Assembly: GCA_028532855.1 (NCBI GenBank)
Contig: JAQQAL010000011.1
Location: forward strand, 248,001 to 312,000
DNA length: 64,000 nucleotides
Direction of reading: 5' to 3'
Origin: Candidatus Thalassospirochaeta sargassi
GTDB taxonomy: Bacteria > Spirochaetota > Spirochaetia > UBA9216
In this document: piece after piece, positions 16,513 to 25,187 of the stretch
How the letters are laid out: each line of letters starts with the position of its first letter
Numbering within the stretch: position 1 is the first letter of the stretch
Translations under genes and position numbers: made by a program
Notes under the pieces: model-generated
The model's input: the letters and a program-made list of their open reading frames with translations, nothing else
What the model was told of the DNA's origin: nothing
Database searches by the model: none

Positions 16513-18622
16513 TCAATTTCGTCAGGCCTTTATTGAAGAATCAACCGAACTGTTGAGTTCTCTTGAAGCAAAACTCCTCGAAATGGAAGAAGCCCCCGAA
16601 GACAAGGAGAAAATCTCGGCGGTTTTCAGGATAATTCATACAATCAAGGGTTCTTCTGCAATGTTCGGTTTCAATGAAATCTCCGAATTCACCCACCATG
16701 TAGAAAATATTCTCGATGCTGTTCGGGAGAAGAAGATCAGTGTCAGCAGGGATCTCATTGACTGGACGCTTAGATCTGGAGATCACATTACCGCTTTAAT
16801 TGAAGCGGATGAAATTGTAGATAAGAAAATGCTGCTTGCCGGCCAGTCGGCTGGGATTGTGAATGCATTTCGTGAGGCTGTAGGAATGGAAGGAGCCCCC
16901 CTGCCGGAAAATACCGTAGAACAATCTCACCCGGATGAACAGGGGCTTACTGATAAGCTCTGGAGAATAAAATTCAAACCGGCGGATAATATATTCCTCA
17001 GTGGAACGAACCCTCTCCTTCTACTTGATGAACTCGGGGAGTTCGGCGACAGTCTGTTTCTTCCCCATATTGAAGATGTTCCCGACCTTGATTCAATAAA
17101 TGCCGAGGTTTGCTATACAAGCTGGGATATACTCCTGCTGACCGATAGATCGGAGAATGATATCAGGGATGTTTTTATCTTTGTCGAAAACGATTCTGAA
17201 CTTATAGTTCAGGAAATTCCTTTTGAAGAACTCAGTGCTTTTGACGGCGAAGCGCCGAAGTTGGGTACGATTCTGCTGAACAGGGGGGATATCAGCGAAA
17301 ATGCACTTAAGGCCCTGCTTCAGAAACAAAAGCGTCTTGGGGAATTAATTCTCGAAAACAAAGCCGCCAGTTCCGAGGCGGTTGATGATGCGCTTAAGGA
17401 ACAGAACTTCATCAAGACAGTCAATGAAAAGCGCACAGAGAAAGCCGGTACGGCATCTCTGCGGGTCAGCTCTGACAAGCTTGATGAGCTTGTTAATCTT
17501 GTCGGCGAACTGGTTACTGTCCATGCCCAGATAGATCGTGAAAGCAACGGGGCGAATACCGAGCTGCGTTCCATGGTGGAACAGCTCGGACGTATTACTG
17601 AAAATCTCCGTGAGAACACAATGAGCATGAGGCTTCTGCCTATTGGTACAACCTTCAGCCGCTTTAAACGTCTTGTGCGGGATCTCTCGAACGAGATGGG
17701 TAAAAGTATCAATCTGGTTATGGCCGGAGAAGAAACGGAGCTGGATAAAACCGTTATAGAAAAGCTGAATGATCCCCTTGTTCATATTATTAGAAACTCA
17801 GTGGATCATGGGATTGAAACACCTGAAGAGCGGGTGAAGAAAGGTAAACCCGCCGAAGGAATGGTAAAGCTTACGGCCGAACATGCCGGAGCCTCCGTCC
17901 GAATTACAATTGAGGACGACGGCGGCGGTCTGAATAAAGAGAAGATCTTTAAAAAAGCAGTGCAGAATCATTTAATCGAAAGTGATGCCGTACTCAGCGA
18001 CGAAGAGCTCTATGCTATGATCTTCGCGGCCGGCTTTTCAACCGCAACCAGGGTTACCTCCGTATCAGGTCGAGGTGTCGGGATGGATGTGGTGCGAAGG
18101 CAGATTGAAAGTCTGAACGGAAACATCAGGGTAGAAAGCCGCGAAAACGAGTATACGAAAATTATCCTTTCTCTGCCGCTTACTCTTGCGATAATTGACG
18201 GATTTCTTGTGAATATCGGTGAAGACAGCTATATATTTCCGCTGTCGGTTGTTGAAGCTTGTATTGAGAGCCGGTACGAAGAGCGAATTAACACCGGGAA
18301 GAAGATGGTTCCGTACCGGGAGACCATGCTTCCCTATGTTGATTTACGTGAAGAATTCGATGATGATTCTCAACGCCCTGAGATTGATCAGATTGTTGTT
18401 GTAAATTCTGACAATCGGCAGATAGGGTTCTGCGTGGACAGGGTAGTCGGAGAGCATCAGACGGTAATCAAATCTCTGTCAGGCGTTTTTAAGAACGCTG
18501 ACGGATTTTCCGGAGCAACAATCCTCGGTGACGGCAGTGTCGCGCTGATTCTGGATACCGAGGGAATTATAAAACGTTCCGTATTGAGAAATGAGGCGCT
18601 GAGAAATGAATCACGCTATTGA
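16502..18622 (+). CDS. cheA: chemotaxis histidine kinase CheA with MshEN-like repeat insert
   Basis: 706 aa. HPt domain (about 1-105; phosphoacceptor His46 in RIIHTIKGSSAMFGF), an atypical middle region in place of a normal P2 domain, dimerisation helices (about 320-375), HATPase (about 375-560: HIIRNSVDHGIE N box, DDGGG and GRGVGMDVV G boxes), and CheW-like P5 to the end. The middle region holds two consecutive 24-residue repeats at about 253-276 (KLGTILLNRGDIS...Q) and 278-301 (RLGELILENK...Q), matching the spacing of the MshEN c-di-GMP motif. GTG start behind GAGGA. It should phosphorylate CheY and CheB encoded in the same operon. Confidence 0.95.
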   Translation: MNSDQFRQAFIEESTELLSSLEAKLLEMEEAPEDKEKISAVFRIIHTIKGSSAMFGFNEISEFTHHVENILDAVREKKISVSRDLIDWTLRSGDHITALIEADEIVDKKMLLAGQSAGIVNAFREAVGMEGAPLPENTVEQSHPDEQGLTDKLWRIKFKPADNIFLSGTNPLLLLDELGEFGDSLFLPHIEDVPDLDSINAEVCYTSWDILLLTDRSENDIRDVFIFVENDSELIVQEIPFEELSAFDGEAPKLGTILLNRGDISENALKALLQKQKRLGELILENKAASSEAVDDALKEQNFIKTVNEKRTEKAGTASLRVSSDKLDELVNLVGELVTVHAQIDRESNGANTELRSMVEQLGRITENLRENTMSMRLLPIGTTFSRFKRLVRDLSNEMGKSINLVMAGEETELDKTVIEKLNDPLVHIIRNSVDHGIETPEERVKKGKPAEGMVKLTAEHAGASVRITIEDDGGGLNKEKIFKKAVQNHLIESDAVLSDEELYAMIFAAGFSTATRVTSVSGRGVGMDVVRRQIESLNGNIRVESRENEYTKIILSLPLTLAIIDGFLVNIGEDSYIFPLSVVEACIESRYEERINTGKKMVPYRETMLPYVDLREEFDDDSQRPEIDQIVVVNSDNRQIGFCVDRVVGEHQTVIKSLSGVFKNADGFSGATILGDGSVALILDTEGIIKRSVLRNEALRNESRY

Positions 18623-19448
18623 TAATTCTGTTCGCAAGATAGGCGACAGAGAATTTCATAAACTCAGCAGTTTTATAGAGCAGGAAGTGGGTATCAAGCT
18701 TCCTCCGGTAAAAAGGACACTTCTTGAGTCAAGGCTGCAGAAGCGACTGAAATCATTGAGCATTCCTGATTTTGGAGAATACTGTGATTTTGTCTTCAAT
18801 ACCGATGAGGGGGCCCTGGAGGTTATTGAAATGATCGATGCCGTCACCACGAATAAGACGGATTTCATGCGTGAATCGGCTCATTTTGAATTTATGGTAC
18901 ACACAGCCCTGCCGGAACTCATGAAGAACAAATCGGAAATTAAGCTCTGGTCGGCTGCCTGTTCATCAGGACAGGAACCCTACAACATGGCGATGTTCAT
19001 GGAAGAGTTCATCGAACGTACCCATAGGGTTGACTACAGCATTACTGCTACTGACATAAGCAAAAGCTCACTTGTGAAGGCGCGGCGTGCTGTTTACCAA
19101 ATGAGGGATATTGAAATAGTTTCGGAACAGTTTAAAAAGAAATATTTCCTTAGAAGCCGGAATCCGGAAAGTTCTGAGATAAGAATAAAACCCGATATCA
19201 GAAATAAGGTTTTTTTCCAGCCGATAAATCTCATGAAGGAAGATTATGGTTTGAATGTAAAATTCGATATCGTCTTCTGCAGGAATGTTTTGATTTATTT
19301 CAACAAGGAAAACCAGTCCGAGGTAATCAGGCGGATTCTTAACCATATGAACAGTGGTGCCTACCTTTTTCTCGGACATTCAGAAAGCCTGGCAGGGATG
19401 CGTCAAAATCTTCGCAGCGTCGGTGCATCAGTTTATCGAAAGGAGTGA
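18606..19448 (+). CDS. cheR: chemoreceptor methyltransferase CheR
   Basis: 280-aa SAM-dependent protein-glutamate methyltransferase. N-terminal helical CheR_N (about 10-75), catalytic domain with LWSAACSSGQEPYNMAM (SAM site), ITATDIS, and FDIVFCRNVLIYF; it ends GHSESL...Y as usual. Overlaps cheA by 17 bp and precedes cheB, so adaptation enzymes are cotranscribed with the kinase. No TPR or pentapeptide tether is seen. Confidence 0.96.
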   Translation: MNHAIDNSVRKIGDREFHKLSSFIEQEVGIKLPPVKRTLLESRLQKRLKSLSIPDFGEYCDFVFNTDEGALEVIEMIDAVTTNKTDFMRESAHFEFMVHTALPELMKNKSEIKLWSAACSSGQEPYNMAMFMEEFIERTHRVDYSITATDISKSSLVKARRAVYQMRDIEIVSEQFKKKYFLRSRNPESSEIRIKPDIRNKVFFQPINLMKEDYGLNVKFDIVFCRNVLIYFNKENQSEVIRRILNHMNSGAYLFLGHSESLAGMRQNLRSVGASVYRKE

Positions 19449-19454
19449 GCCGTA

Positions 19455-20552
19455 TTGAAAGAGAAGATTAAGGTTCTGGTTGTTGACGATTCTGCAGTAG
19501 TAAGACAGACAATGTCTGAGATATTGAATTCTACCCCGGATATTGAGGTTGTTGCAGTTGCAAGAGATCCGCTGGTAGCTGCTGATAAACTGAAAACAAT
19601 CAAACCTGATGTTATTACCCTTGATATTGAGATGCCGCGAATGGACGGGCTGACCTTTCTCCAGCAGATTATGAATACAAATCCAATTCCTGTAATAATG
19701 TGTTCAAGTCAGGCCGAGGAGCATTCACAGAACGCATTGGCGGCTCTGGAAAACGGTGCCGTCGATATAATAAGAAAACCTAAACTGGGTACTAAACAGT
19801 TTATTGAAGAGTCAAAGATTATTATTTCTGATGCGGTACGCAGTGCCGCTGCAGCCGGTCCCGTTAAGCACCCGGCAAAGGCCGCCCAGGCAAAGGCTGC
19901 CCCGTCAAAGCTGAGGGTCGCGCCCAAGCTCTCCGCTGATGTTATACTTTCGGGTAATGCCGGCCATGTGTTTGAGACCACGGAAAAGGTTGTCGCTGTC
20001 GGTGCGTCAACCGGCGGCACTGAAGCCCTGAGGGCATTCCTTGAAGCGCTGCCCGGGAACAGTCCCGGGATAGTTATTGTTCAGCACATGCCTGAAAAAT
20101 TTACAGCCAGCTTTGCGGAGAGGCTCAACAGTCTGTGTGAGGTTAAGGTTAAGGAGGCTGCGAATAACGATTCCGTGCTGCGTGGACATGTCCTGATTGC
20201 ACCCGGCAATAAACACATGCTGCTGAAACGCAGTGGTGCCCGATATTATGTAGAGGTTAAAGACGGGCCATTGGTAAGCCGCCATCGACCCTCTGTAGAC
20301 GTTCTCTTCAGATCAACCGCCCGTTATGCCGGGAAAAATGCTATAGGTATAATAATGACCGGGATGGGAGACGACGGAGCCGTTGGTATGCTTGAAATGA
20401 AGCAGGCCGGAGCCTATAATATAGCTCAGGACGAAGCAAGCTGTGTGGTTTTTGGAATGCCGAACGAAGCTATAAAAAAGGGCGGCGTAGACTCTGTTAT
20501 TCCATTGAAAGAAATACCAGCTGTAATGCTGAAGGAGTCGGTTTCTTACTGA
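19455..20552 (+). CDS. cheB: chemotaxis methylesterase/deamidase CheB
   Basis: 365 aa. Receiver domain (about 5-125; VVDDSAVVR, phosphoacceptor Asp57 in [11 protein letters not shown]), an Ala/Pro/Lys-rich linker (about 135-160) and the CheB methylesterase domain with catalytic Ser185 in GASTGG, His in [11 protein letters not shown] and Asp in [14 protein letters not shown] start at 19455 with AGGAG about 9 nt upstream. Removes methyl groups placed by CheR; activated by CheA phosphorylation. Confidence 0.96.
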   Translation: MKEKIKVLVVDDSAVVRQTMSEILNSTPDIEVVAVARDPLVAADKLKTIKPDVITLDIEMPRMDGLTFLQQIMNTNPIPVIMCSSQAEEHSQNALAALENGAVDIIRKPKLGTKQFIEESKIIISDAVRSAAAAGPVKHPAKAAQAKAAPSKLRVAPKLSADVILSGNAGHVFETTEKVVAVGASTGGTEALRAFLEALPGNSPGIVIVQHMPEKFTASFAERLNSLCEVKVKEAANNDSVLRGHVLIAPGNKHMLLKRSGARYYVEVKDGPLVSRHRPSVDVLFRSTARYAGKNAIGIIMTGMGDDGAVGMLEMKQAGAYNIAQDEASCVVFGMPNEAIKKGGVDSVIPLKEIPAVMLKESVSY

Positions 20553-20554
20553 TT

Positions 20555-22309
20555 ATGGAACCTAAAAATATTCTTCAAAAAGTAATCAACAATTCTGAAA
20601 AAATCTTCGCAGGTATAGCCGAAAATTATCCCGTACTCCTAAGCGAATTTGAAACGGGGATCGATTCCGCTTCCCGATCAATTGAGAGTTTTTCAATTGT
20701 TGAAGATGTTTCCGGTGGGGGTGAAATTAAGCTCGATAATTTCCTTCTGAGCTGCAGGCAGGAATCAAATAAATCTCTTTCCATGCTGGATAAGTTTAAA
20801 GAACAGAACGAGATAGTTCTGAACAGGCTCTCCGCCGCAATGAAGGAATACCATCATTCTCAAAAATATATCGAAGAAATACGGGATATTTCTGAATCAT
20901 TGCAGATTGTATCGCTTAACGCACTCTGTAACGCTGTCAAGGCGGGAAGGGGAGGGGAGGGTTTTTCAGTCATAACCGGAAATCTGAAAAGTGTTACGGA
21001 ACAGACAATAGAAAAAACCTCCGTTCTTGAGAATCTGGGATCGACTGTAAATAACTCGCTGGATGATTTTTTTGTAAACGAGAGATCAACGGATGAGAAA
21101 GGAAAGGCCCTCTTCTCTGAATTTGAACAAAAGATAATGAGTGGAATTACGGGCTTTCAGGCAGAATCCGAAACAATAGAAAAGCTTTTTCGGGAGCTGA
21201 GCGCTGAGACCGGCGGAATTCGAAAAAGTATTCTGCGCATAATGGAAGAGTTGCAGCAACAGGATCTTATCCGACAGTCCCTTGATCAGGTGATTTTATC
21301 AATTGATGAACTGCCCGATAGCTGCAATAGCTGCGGGGAGGACAGTGAGGATCCTGTAATCGATGAAATCGTGTTTTATAAAAGGCTGCTTGACCTTGCA
21401 GTATTAATAATTGGGGATGTTGAGGAAAAGGTAGGCATTACAATTAATGTCTTCGCCGATAATTTTCTCACCGCACGTAAAAAACTCGAGTTTATTGAAG
21501 CTGAAAAAGAGCGGGCAATAAACAGTTTTATCAATAATCTCGAATCATTTTCTACTTTGATAGAAAATGGAAATAATTTCCGCTCTGAGACGGGGGTTCT
21601 TAGCACAGAACGAAGCAGTCTAATTGATTTAATTGAGGCTATCATTCGGCGTGTGGGTGAAATAGTAGAAGAATTCGCATCGTTTGAAAAAATCTCAGGA
21701 TGGCTGCAGAATGTTTCGGTATTGTCTCGGATTGAGCTGTCACGAAGTAAGAGCCTTTCGGGTATGAAAGAGTCCGTTGACGATATGTCGATGCTCGTTG
21801 AGAGAATTCAGATGCAGATTTCAGCCGGAGAGAAAGAGCTCCTGCAGTTCATAGGGAATATTTCAGAGATATCAGGTGAATACAGAACCTTTGTCGAAAA
21901 GGAATTGAACTTTTTAAACGGATTCACGAATCAATTTCTGAAAAATATTACCACTATCAGCTGTGCAAATAACAAAATTTCGAATGTTCTTTCGACTTTC
22001 GTTTTCTTTTCATCCGAATTTCGAGGTTTATTCGATGATTCAGAAAAAGATCTTGACCAGTTGAAAGAAATATCGGAGGATTTGAAAAGAGTGAGAGAAG
22101 ATCTGCAGCAGAAAGAAGCCGGCATCAGCAGACAGCTCTCAGAGCTTCTTGATGGTAAGCCTGTTTCCGACTGGACGATTGCGGATGAAAATATGAACAG
22201 GATAATCAACAAATTTACTATTTTCAGTCATAAGAGGACTGCAGGAGAAGTAACCGGTCTTAATGTTGAAGGGGCTGCCCTTGAAGAGGGTGAAATTACC
22301 TTATTCTAG
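20555..22309 (+). CDS. divergent soluble chemoreceptor-like protein
   Basis: 584 aa, almost entirely helical coiled coil, with no membrane helix and no recognisable ligand domain. Residues about 106-150 (IRDISESLQIVSLNAL..., AGRGGEGFSVITG) resemble the hairpin tip of methyl-accepting proteins (I..IA.QTNLLALNAAIEAARAGE.GRGFAVVA.EV), but the conserved kinase-contact residues are only partly kept (NAVKAG for EAARAG). Two lone Cys in SCNSCGE (around 250) could form a metal or redox site. Position between cheB and cheY supports a cytoplasmic sensory or scaffold role for this CheA. It might instead be a phosphatase-like or adaptor coiled coil. Confidence 0.65.
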   Translation: MEPKNILQKVINNSEKIFAGIAENYPVLLSEFETGIDSASRSIESFSIVEDVSGGGEIKLDNFLLSCRQESNKSLSMLDKFKEQNEIVLNRLSAAMKEYHHSQKYIEEIRDISESLQIVSLNALCNAVKAGRGGEGFSVITGNLKSVTEQTIEKTSVLENLGSTVNNSLDDFFVNERSTDEKGKALFSEFEQKIMSGITGFQAESETIEKLFRELSAETGGIRKSILRIMEELQQQDLIRQSLDQVILSIDELPDSCNSCGEDSEDPVIDEIVFYKRLLDLAVLIIGDVEEKVGITINVFADNFLTARKKLEFIEAEKERAINSFINNLESFSTLIENGNNFRSETGVLSTERSSLIDLIEAIIRRVGEIVEEFASFEKISGWLQNVSVLSRIELSRSKSLSGMKESVDDMSMLVERIQMQISAGEKELLQFIGNISEISGEYRTFVEKELNFLNGFTNQFLKNITTISCANNKISNVLSTFVFFSSEFRGLFDDSEKDLDQLKEISEDLKRVREDLQQKEAGISRQLSELLDGKPVSDWTIADENMNRIINKFTIFSHKRTAGEVTGLNVEGAALEEGEITLF

Positions 22310-22321
22310 AAAGGAGATCTT

Positions 22322-22687
22322 ATGGATCAGACAATAATGATAGTGGATGATTCGAACGCAATCAGACAGAGTGTGAGTTTTATTCTTAAAGAAAATGGAT
22401 ATGACACTATGGAAGCCTGTGATGGTCAGGATGGGTTAAATAAATTGAAAGACCAGAAGGTTGATCTTATAATTACCGATGTAAATATGCCGAATAAAGA
22501 CGGAATAACGATGGTGAAGGAGCTGCGCGCAACGGATACTCATAAATTCACTCCAATCCTTGTTTTAACAACCGAGTCCCAGGCTTCAATTATGCAGGAA
22601 GGGAAGAGTGCCGGGGCAACCGGTTGGATAGTCAAACCGTTTTCAAACGATAAGCTTATCTCTACAATCAAGAAGGTTCTCGGTTGA
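22322..22687 (+). CDS. cheY: CheY-type response regulator
   Basis: 121-aa stand-alone receiver. Acidic pocket IVDDSN, phosphoacceptor Asp53 in IITDVNMPNKDG, switch Thr in LVLTTES, Lys in WIVKPFSN. AGGAG ribosome site 6 nt before ATG. Output protein phosphorylated by CheA; with no flagellar genes nearby the downstream target is unknown. Confidence 0.95.
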   Translation: MDQTIMIVDDSNAIRQSVSFILKENGYDTMEACDGQDGLNKLKDQKVDLIITDVNMPNKDGITMVKELRATDTHKFTPILVLTTESQASIMQEGKSAGATGWIVKPFSNDKLISTIKKVLG

Positions 22688-22697
22688 GAGCCTTTTA

Positions 22698-23279
22698 ATG
22701 TATAAATATTATGATAATACATTAAAAAAAGAATCTGTAAATCTTGCTCCGGGAGAGTTTTTTGTCTCCAGCGAGGATATAATTATCAATACAATACTAG
22801 GCTCCTGCGTGGCTGTCGCTCTGTATGATCCGGAATTGAAAGCTGCGGGTCTAAATCATTTCATGCTTGCTGAATCAAAAACTCCGCATACCGCGGGATC
22901 TGTGTTCAATATAGAACGCTACGGTTTGTATGCAATGGACGCCTTAATAAACGGGTTTATCAAACGCGGTAGCCGGCGAAGCAGGCTTCAGGCGAAGATT
23001 TTCGGCGGCAGTTCGGTTCTTGAGTCGTCCGGTGGAAAAATGAACATCGGAGCTGATAATATTGCCTTTGCTGAAGAATATCTTTCGGCTGAGAATATCC
23101 CTGTAATAAATCATGATACCGGCGGGGACAGAGCCAGACGGATCTACCTTTTTCCGCAGAGTTTTAGAGTTTTGTTGAGGAGGATTCAGCCGGGTTCCCA
23201 ACTCAGGCGGCAAATGGATAGTTACCGAACCAGGCTGGAACAAATAAAGGGAAGGGGAGGCGACAGCATTTTATTCTAA
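22698..23279 (+). CDS. cheD: chemoreceptor glutamine deamidase CheD
   Basis: 193 aa. CheD signature with the catalytic Cys in TILGSCVAVALYDP and His in GLNHFMLAES, followed by KIFGGSSVL and NIGADN in the core. Deamidates receptor Gln to Glu and can bind CheY-P/CheC. About 30 residues longer at the C-terminus than minimal CheD (basic tail LRRQMDSYRTRLEQIKGRG). Last gene of the operon; its stop overlaps the convergent J-domain gene by 4 bp. Confidence 0.95.
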   Translation: MYKYYDNTLKKESVNLAPGEFFVSSEDIIINTILGSCVAVALYDPELKAAGLNHFMLAESKTPHTAGSVFNIERYGLYAMDALINGFIKRGSRRSRLQAKIFGGSSVLESSGGKMNIGADNIAFAEEYLSAENIPVINHDTGGDRARRIYLFPQSFRVLLRRIQPGSQLRRQMDSYRTRLEQIKGRGGDSILF

Positions 23280-23767
23280 TAATTTGAATTATGAATGCTT
23301 TGTTTGAAAACGGAGAACCCTAGTTCTGAAGATGTCAGGATCCCTTTTTTTATAAAATAGAGACCGAAGAGGTAGCTTTTATTGCCGTCGCTATTCTGTC
23401 GTTGCCACGTTATGGCTGCTATAAGTTCTTTCCAGCTGATTTTACCGGTATAGTACAGGTATTCTCCAAGTCTCAGTTTCCGGTTGGGGATAGTTTTTTC
23501 ATCGTTTTTCGGGTTCCCTACAGTTTTGGGTGCTGATTTGGCAGAGATTAAAAAATCATATGCATCCTTCAGTTTTAGAAAATTTTCCTGAAGTGCCGGT
23601 TCTCCGTCGCCTGTTATATCGGGATGGCATTCTTTTGCTCTTTCGCGAAATGCATGTTTTATACCTGAAAGCTGTAGGTATTCTATTGTTGATTTATCAA
23701 CAGCAAAGCTGTCGCCGAAAAGAATGCTGCATGCTTCTGCCAGTTTATTATCTTGTACTGCGGTCAT
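23276..23767 (-). CDS. J-domain protein with MshEN-like tandem repeats
   Basis: 163 aa. J domain at about residues 25-75 with an intact HPD (ECHPDITGDG), so it should stimulate a DnaK-type chaperone. After a polar linker come two 24-residue repeats: RLGEYLYYTGKIS...Q (99-122) and LFGLYFIKKGILT...Q (133-156), the same pattern found in CheA of this locus and in MshEN c-di-GMP domains. Convergent with the che operon and followed by cheW on the same strand side. Domain pairing suggests a chaperone adaptor responding to the same ligand or partner as CheA (inference). Confidence 0.78.
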   Translation of the reverse strand: MTAVQDNKLAEACSILFGDSFAVDKSTIEYLQLSGIKHAFRERAKECHPDITGDGEPALQENFLKLKDAYDFLISAKSAPKTVGNPKNDEKTIPNRKLRLGEYLYYTGKISWKELIAAITWQRQNSDGNKSYLFGLYFIKKGILTSSELGFSVFKQSIHNSNY

Positions 23768-23823
23768 ACTTTTTTTTCGACTTTTTGAAATAATTCTTTA
23801 GGGTGTGTTTGATAGAATGAAGC

Positions 23824-24318
23824 CTAAGCTTCTTTTGCGGGTGTTCCGGATATCGCGACCTGTGAAATCTCATCCTCTGAAAGAATTTTATCAATATTGA
23901 GGATTATTATAAATTCCTCGTTTACCTTACCCATTCCGCTAAGATACTTATTATCAATGAAGATTCCGAGTCTCGGCGGTTCTTCAAAATCCTCCGCTTC
24001 GAGGGTGATTACCTCTCTGGCGGCATCTACAATGATCCCGATTTGAACGATACCGTCCGCATTAGTTATCTCAGTAACTATAACAGCTGTATCCTGGGTC
24101 TCTTCGGTCTGCTCCAGGCCGAATTTCATCTTCATATCCAGGACAGGTACAACTGAACCCCTGATGTTTATGACCCCTCTTATCATCGGCGGCATGCCGG
24201 GAACCCTGGTAATGTCCGGGACCTCCAGGATTTCACGTACCTTGAAAACATCGACTGCATATATTTCGTTTTCTATTTTAAAAGTGACAAACTGATTGGT
24301 CTGAGGATTCTCCTGCAT
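23824..24318 (-). CDS. cheW: chemotaxis coupling protein CheW
   Basis: 164-aa single CheW domain: FVTFKIENEIYAVDVFKVREIL, PGMPPMIRGVINIRGSVVPVLDM and the GILVD-type strand IGIIVDAAREV. Couples CheA to receptors. Preceded by AAGGAG. Minus strand, separate from the plus-strand che operon, so its expression may be set independently. C-terminal TPAKEA tail is not part of the fold. Confidence 0.95.
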   Translation of the reverse strand: MQENPQTNQFVTFKIENEIYAVDVFKVREILEVPDITRVPGMPPMIRGVINIRGSVVPVLDMKMKFGLEQTEETQDTAVIVTEITNADGIVQIGIIVDAAREVITLEAEDFEEPPRLGIFIDNKYLSGMGKVNEEFIIILNIDKILSEDEISQVAISGTPAKEA

Positions 24319-24402
24319 TCTTGACTCCTTGCTATATATATACTAATAAATGAGGATCGTGAATTTCAAGTTTCATGGGTAAAAAAGTGGGAATTGTATT
24401 AT

Positions 24403-24475
24403 GGAGCTGATGGGAGTCGAACCCACGGCCTGTTGATTGCGAACCAACCGCTCTAGCCAGCTGAGCTACAGCCCC
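24403..24475 (-). tRNA. tRNA-Ala (anticodon CGC)
   Basis: 73 nt on the minus strand folding into a full cloverleaf: acceptor GGGGCTG/CAGCTCC with the alanine identity pair G3:U70, D-arm GCTC...GAGC, anticodon loop TTCGCAA, T-arm GTGGG TTCGACT CCCAT. CCA is not encoded. Reads GCG. Confidence 0.95.
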
Positions 24476-24584
24476 TTGTTAGAAAGATATTAACTTATTG
24501 TTAACGGCCGCGTCAATCATGTTTTTAGAAGCAATCGGTGTTCGAGCTTGTGAAAAAAATCGATGCCGTGATATAGTAGCTGCT

Positions 24585-25106
24585 ATGAGCAAACGAAAAG
24601 GGTTTATTCTCTTAATTATAGTAATACTTATCTCAGGTTTGAATTTCACGGCAGACAGAATCACCAAGATCTACGCCGTAGATCATATCAAGGGCGGGGG
24701 CACCATAGAGGTTGTAGGCAGGGTCTTTATAATGCACTATGCTGAAAACGACGGCGCGTTCCTTGGTTTCGGCGGTAATATGCCTAAGCCCGTGAAGTCG
24801 GTTCTCCTTGTGCTTCTGCCTTCAATTATTGTACTTGCTGCAATATTCTATACGGCCTTCAGCGGCAATATCCCGCCGGGACAGCTAATCAGCTTATCCT
24901 GTGTTATCGGCGGAGGGGCAGGAAATCTGTGGGACAGGATTTTTAACGACGGGATTGTAATAGATTTTCTTAATTTCGGCATTGGAAACCTGCGAACGGG
25001 TATTCTGAATGTTGCCGACCTTTCTGTTACTTTCGGCGCCATTGCTTTTATAATTCTTCAGTTCAGAGCGGAAAGCAAAAAAGAGAATGCGGCAGAGTCT
25101 GAATAA
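24585..25106 (+). CDS. lspA: lipoprotein signal peptidase (signal peptidase II)
   Basis: Inner-membrane aspartyl protease that cleaves prolipoprotein signal peptides. About 173 aa with four membrane helices. Motifs: TADRITK after helix 1, ENDGAFLGF, GGGAGNLWDRI, VIDFLNF and NVADLSVTFG, the two catalytic Asp being in GNLWDR...DF/NVAD. The track start at 24498 runs through the promoter region next to the tRNA; ATG 24585 (MSKRKG) gives the normal length. Its substrates would include the lipoprotein at 49890-50897. Confidence 0.93.
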   Translation: MSKRKGFILLIIVILISGLNFTADRITKIYAVDHIKGGGTIEVVGRVFIMHYAENDGAFLGFGGNMPKPVKSVLLVLLPSIIVLAAIFYTAFSGNIPPGQLISLSCVIGGGAGNLWDRIFNDGIVIDFLNFGIGNLRTGILNVADLSVTFGAIAFIILQFRAESKKENAAESE

Positions 25107-25120
25107 GATCAGCATATATA

Positions 25121-25168
25121 AAAAAGGGCCGTTTCCTCCGGTTAAATCCGGTTGAAGCGGCCCTTTTT
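25121..25168. terminator. bidirectional intrinsic terminator
   Basis: AAAAAGGGCCG... pairs with CGGCCCTTTTT (25121-25131, 25158-25168) across a short loop, giving U-runs on both strands. It ends both lspA (+) and the peptide-modification operon (-). Confidence 0.92.
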
Positions 25169-25187
25169 AGCAGTGTGATATTTAGGA

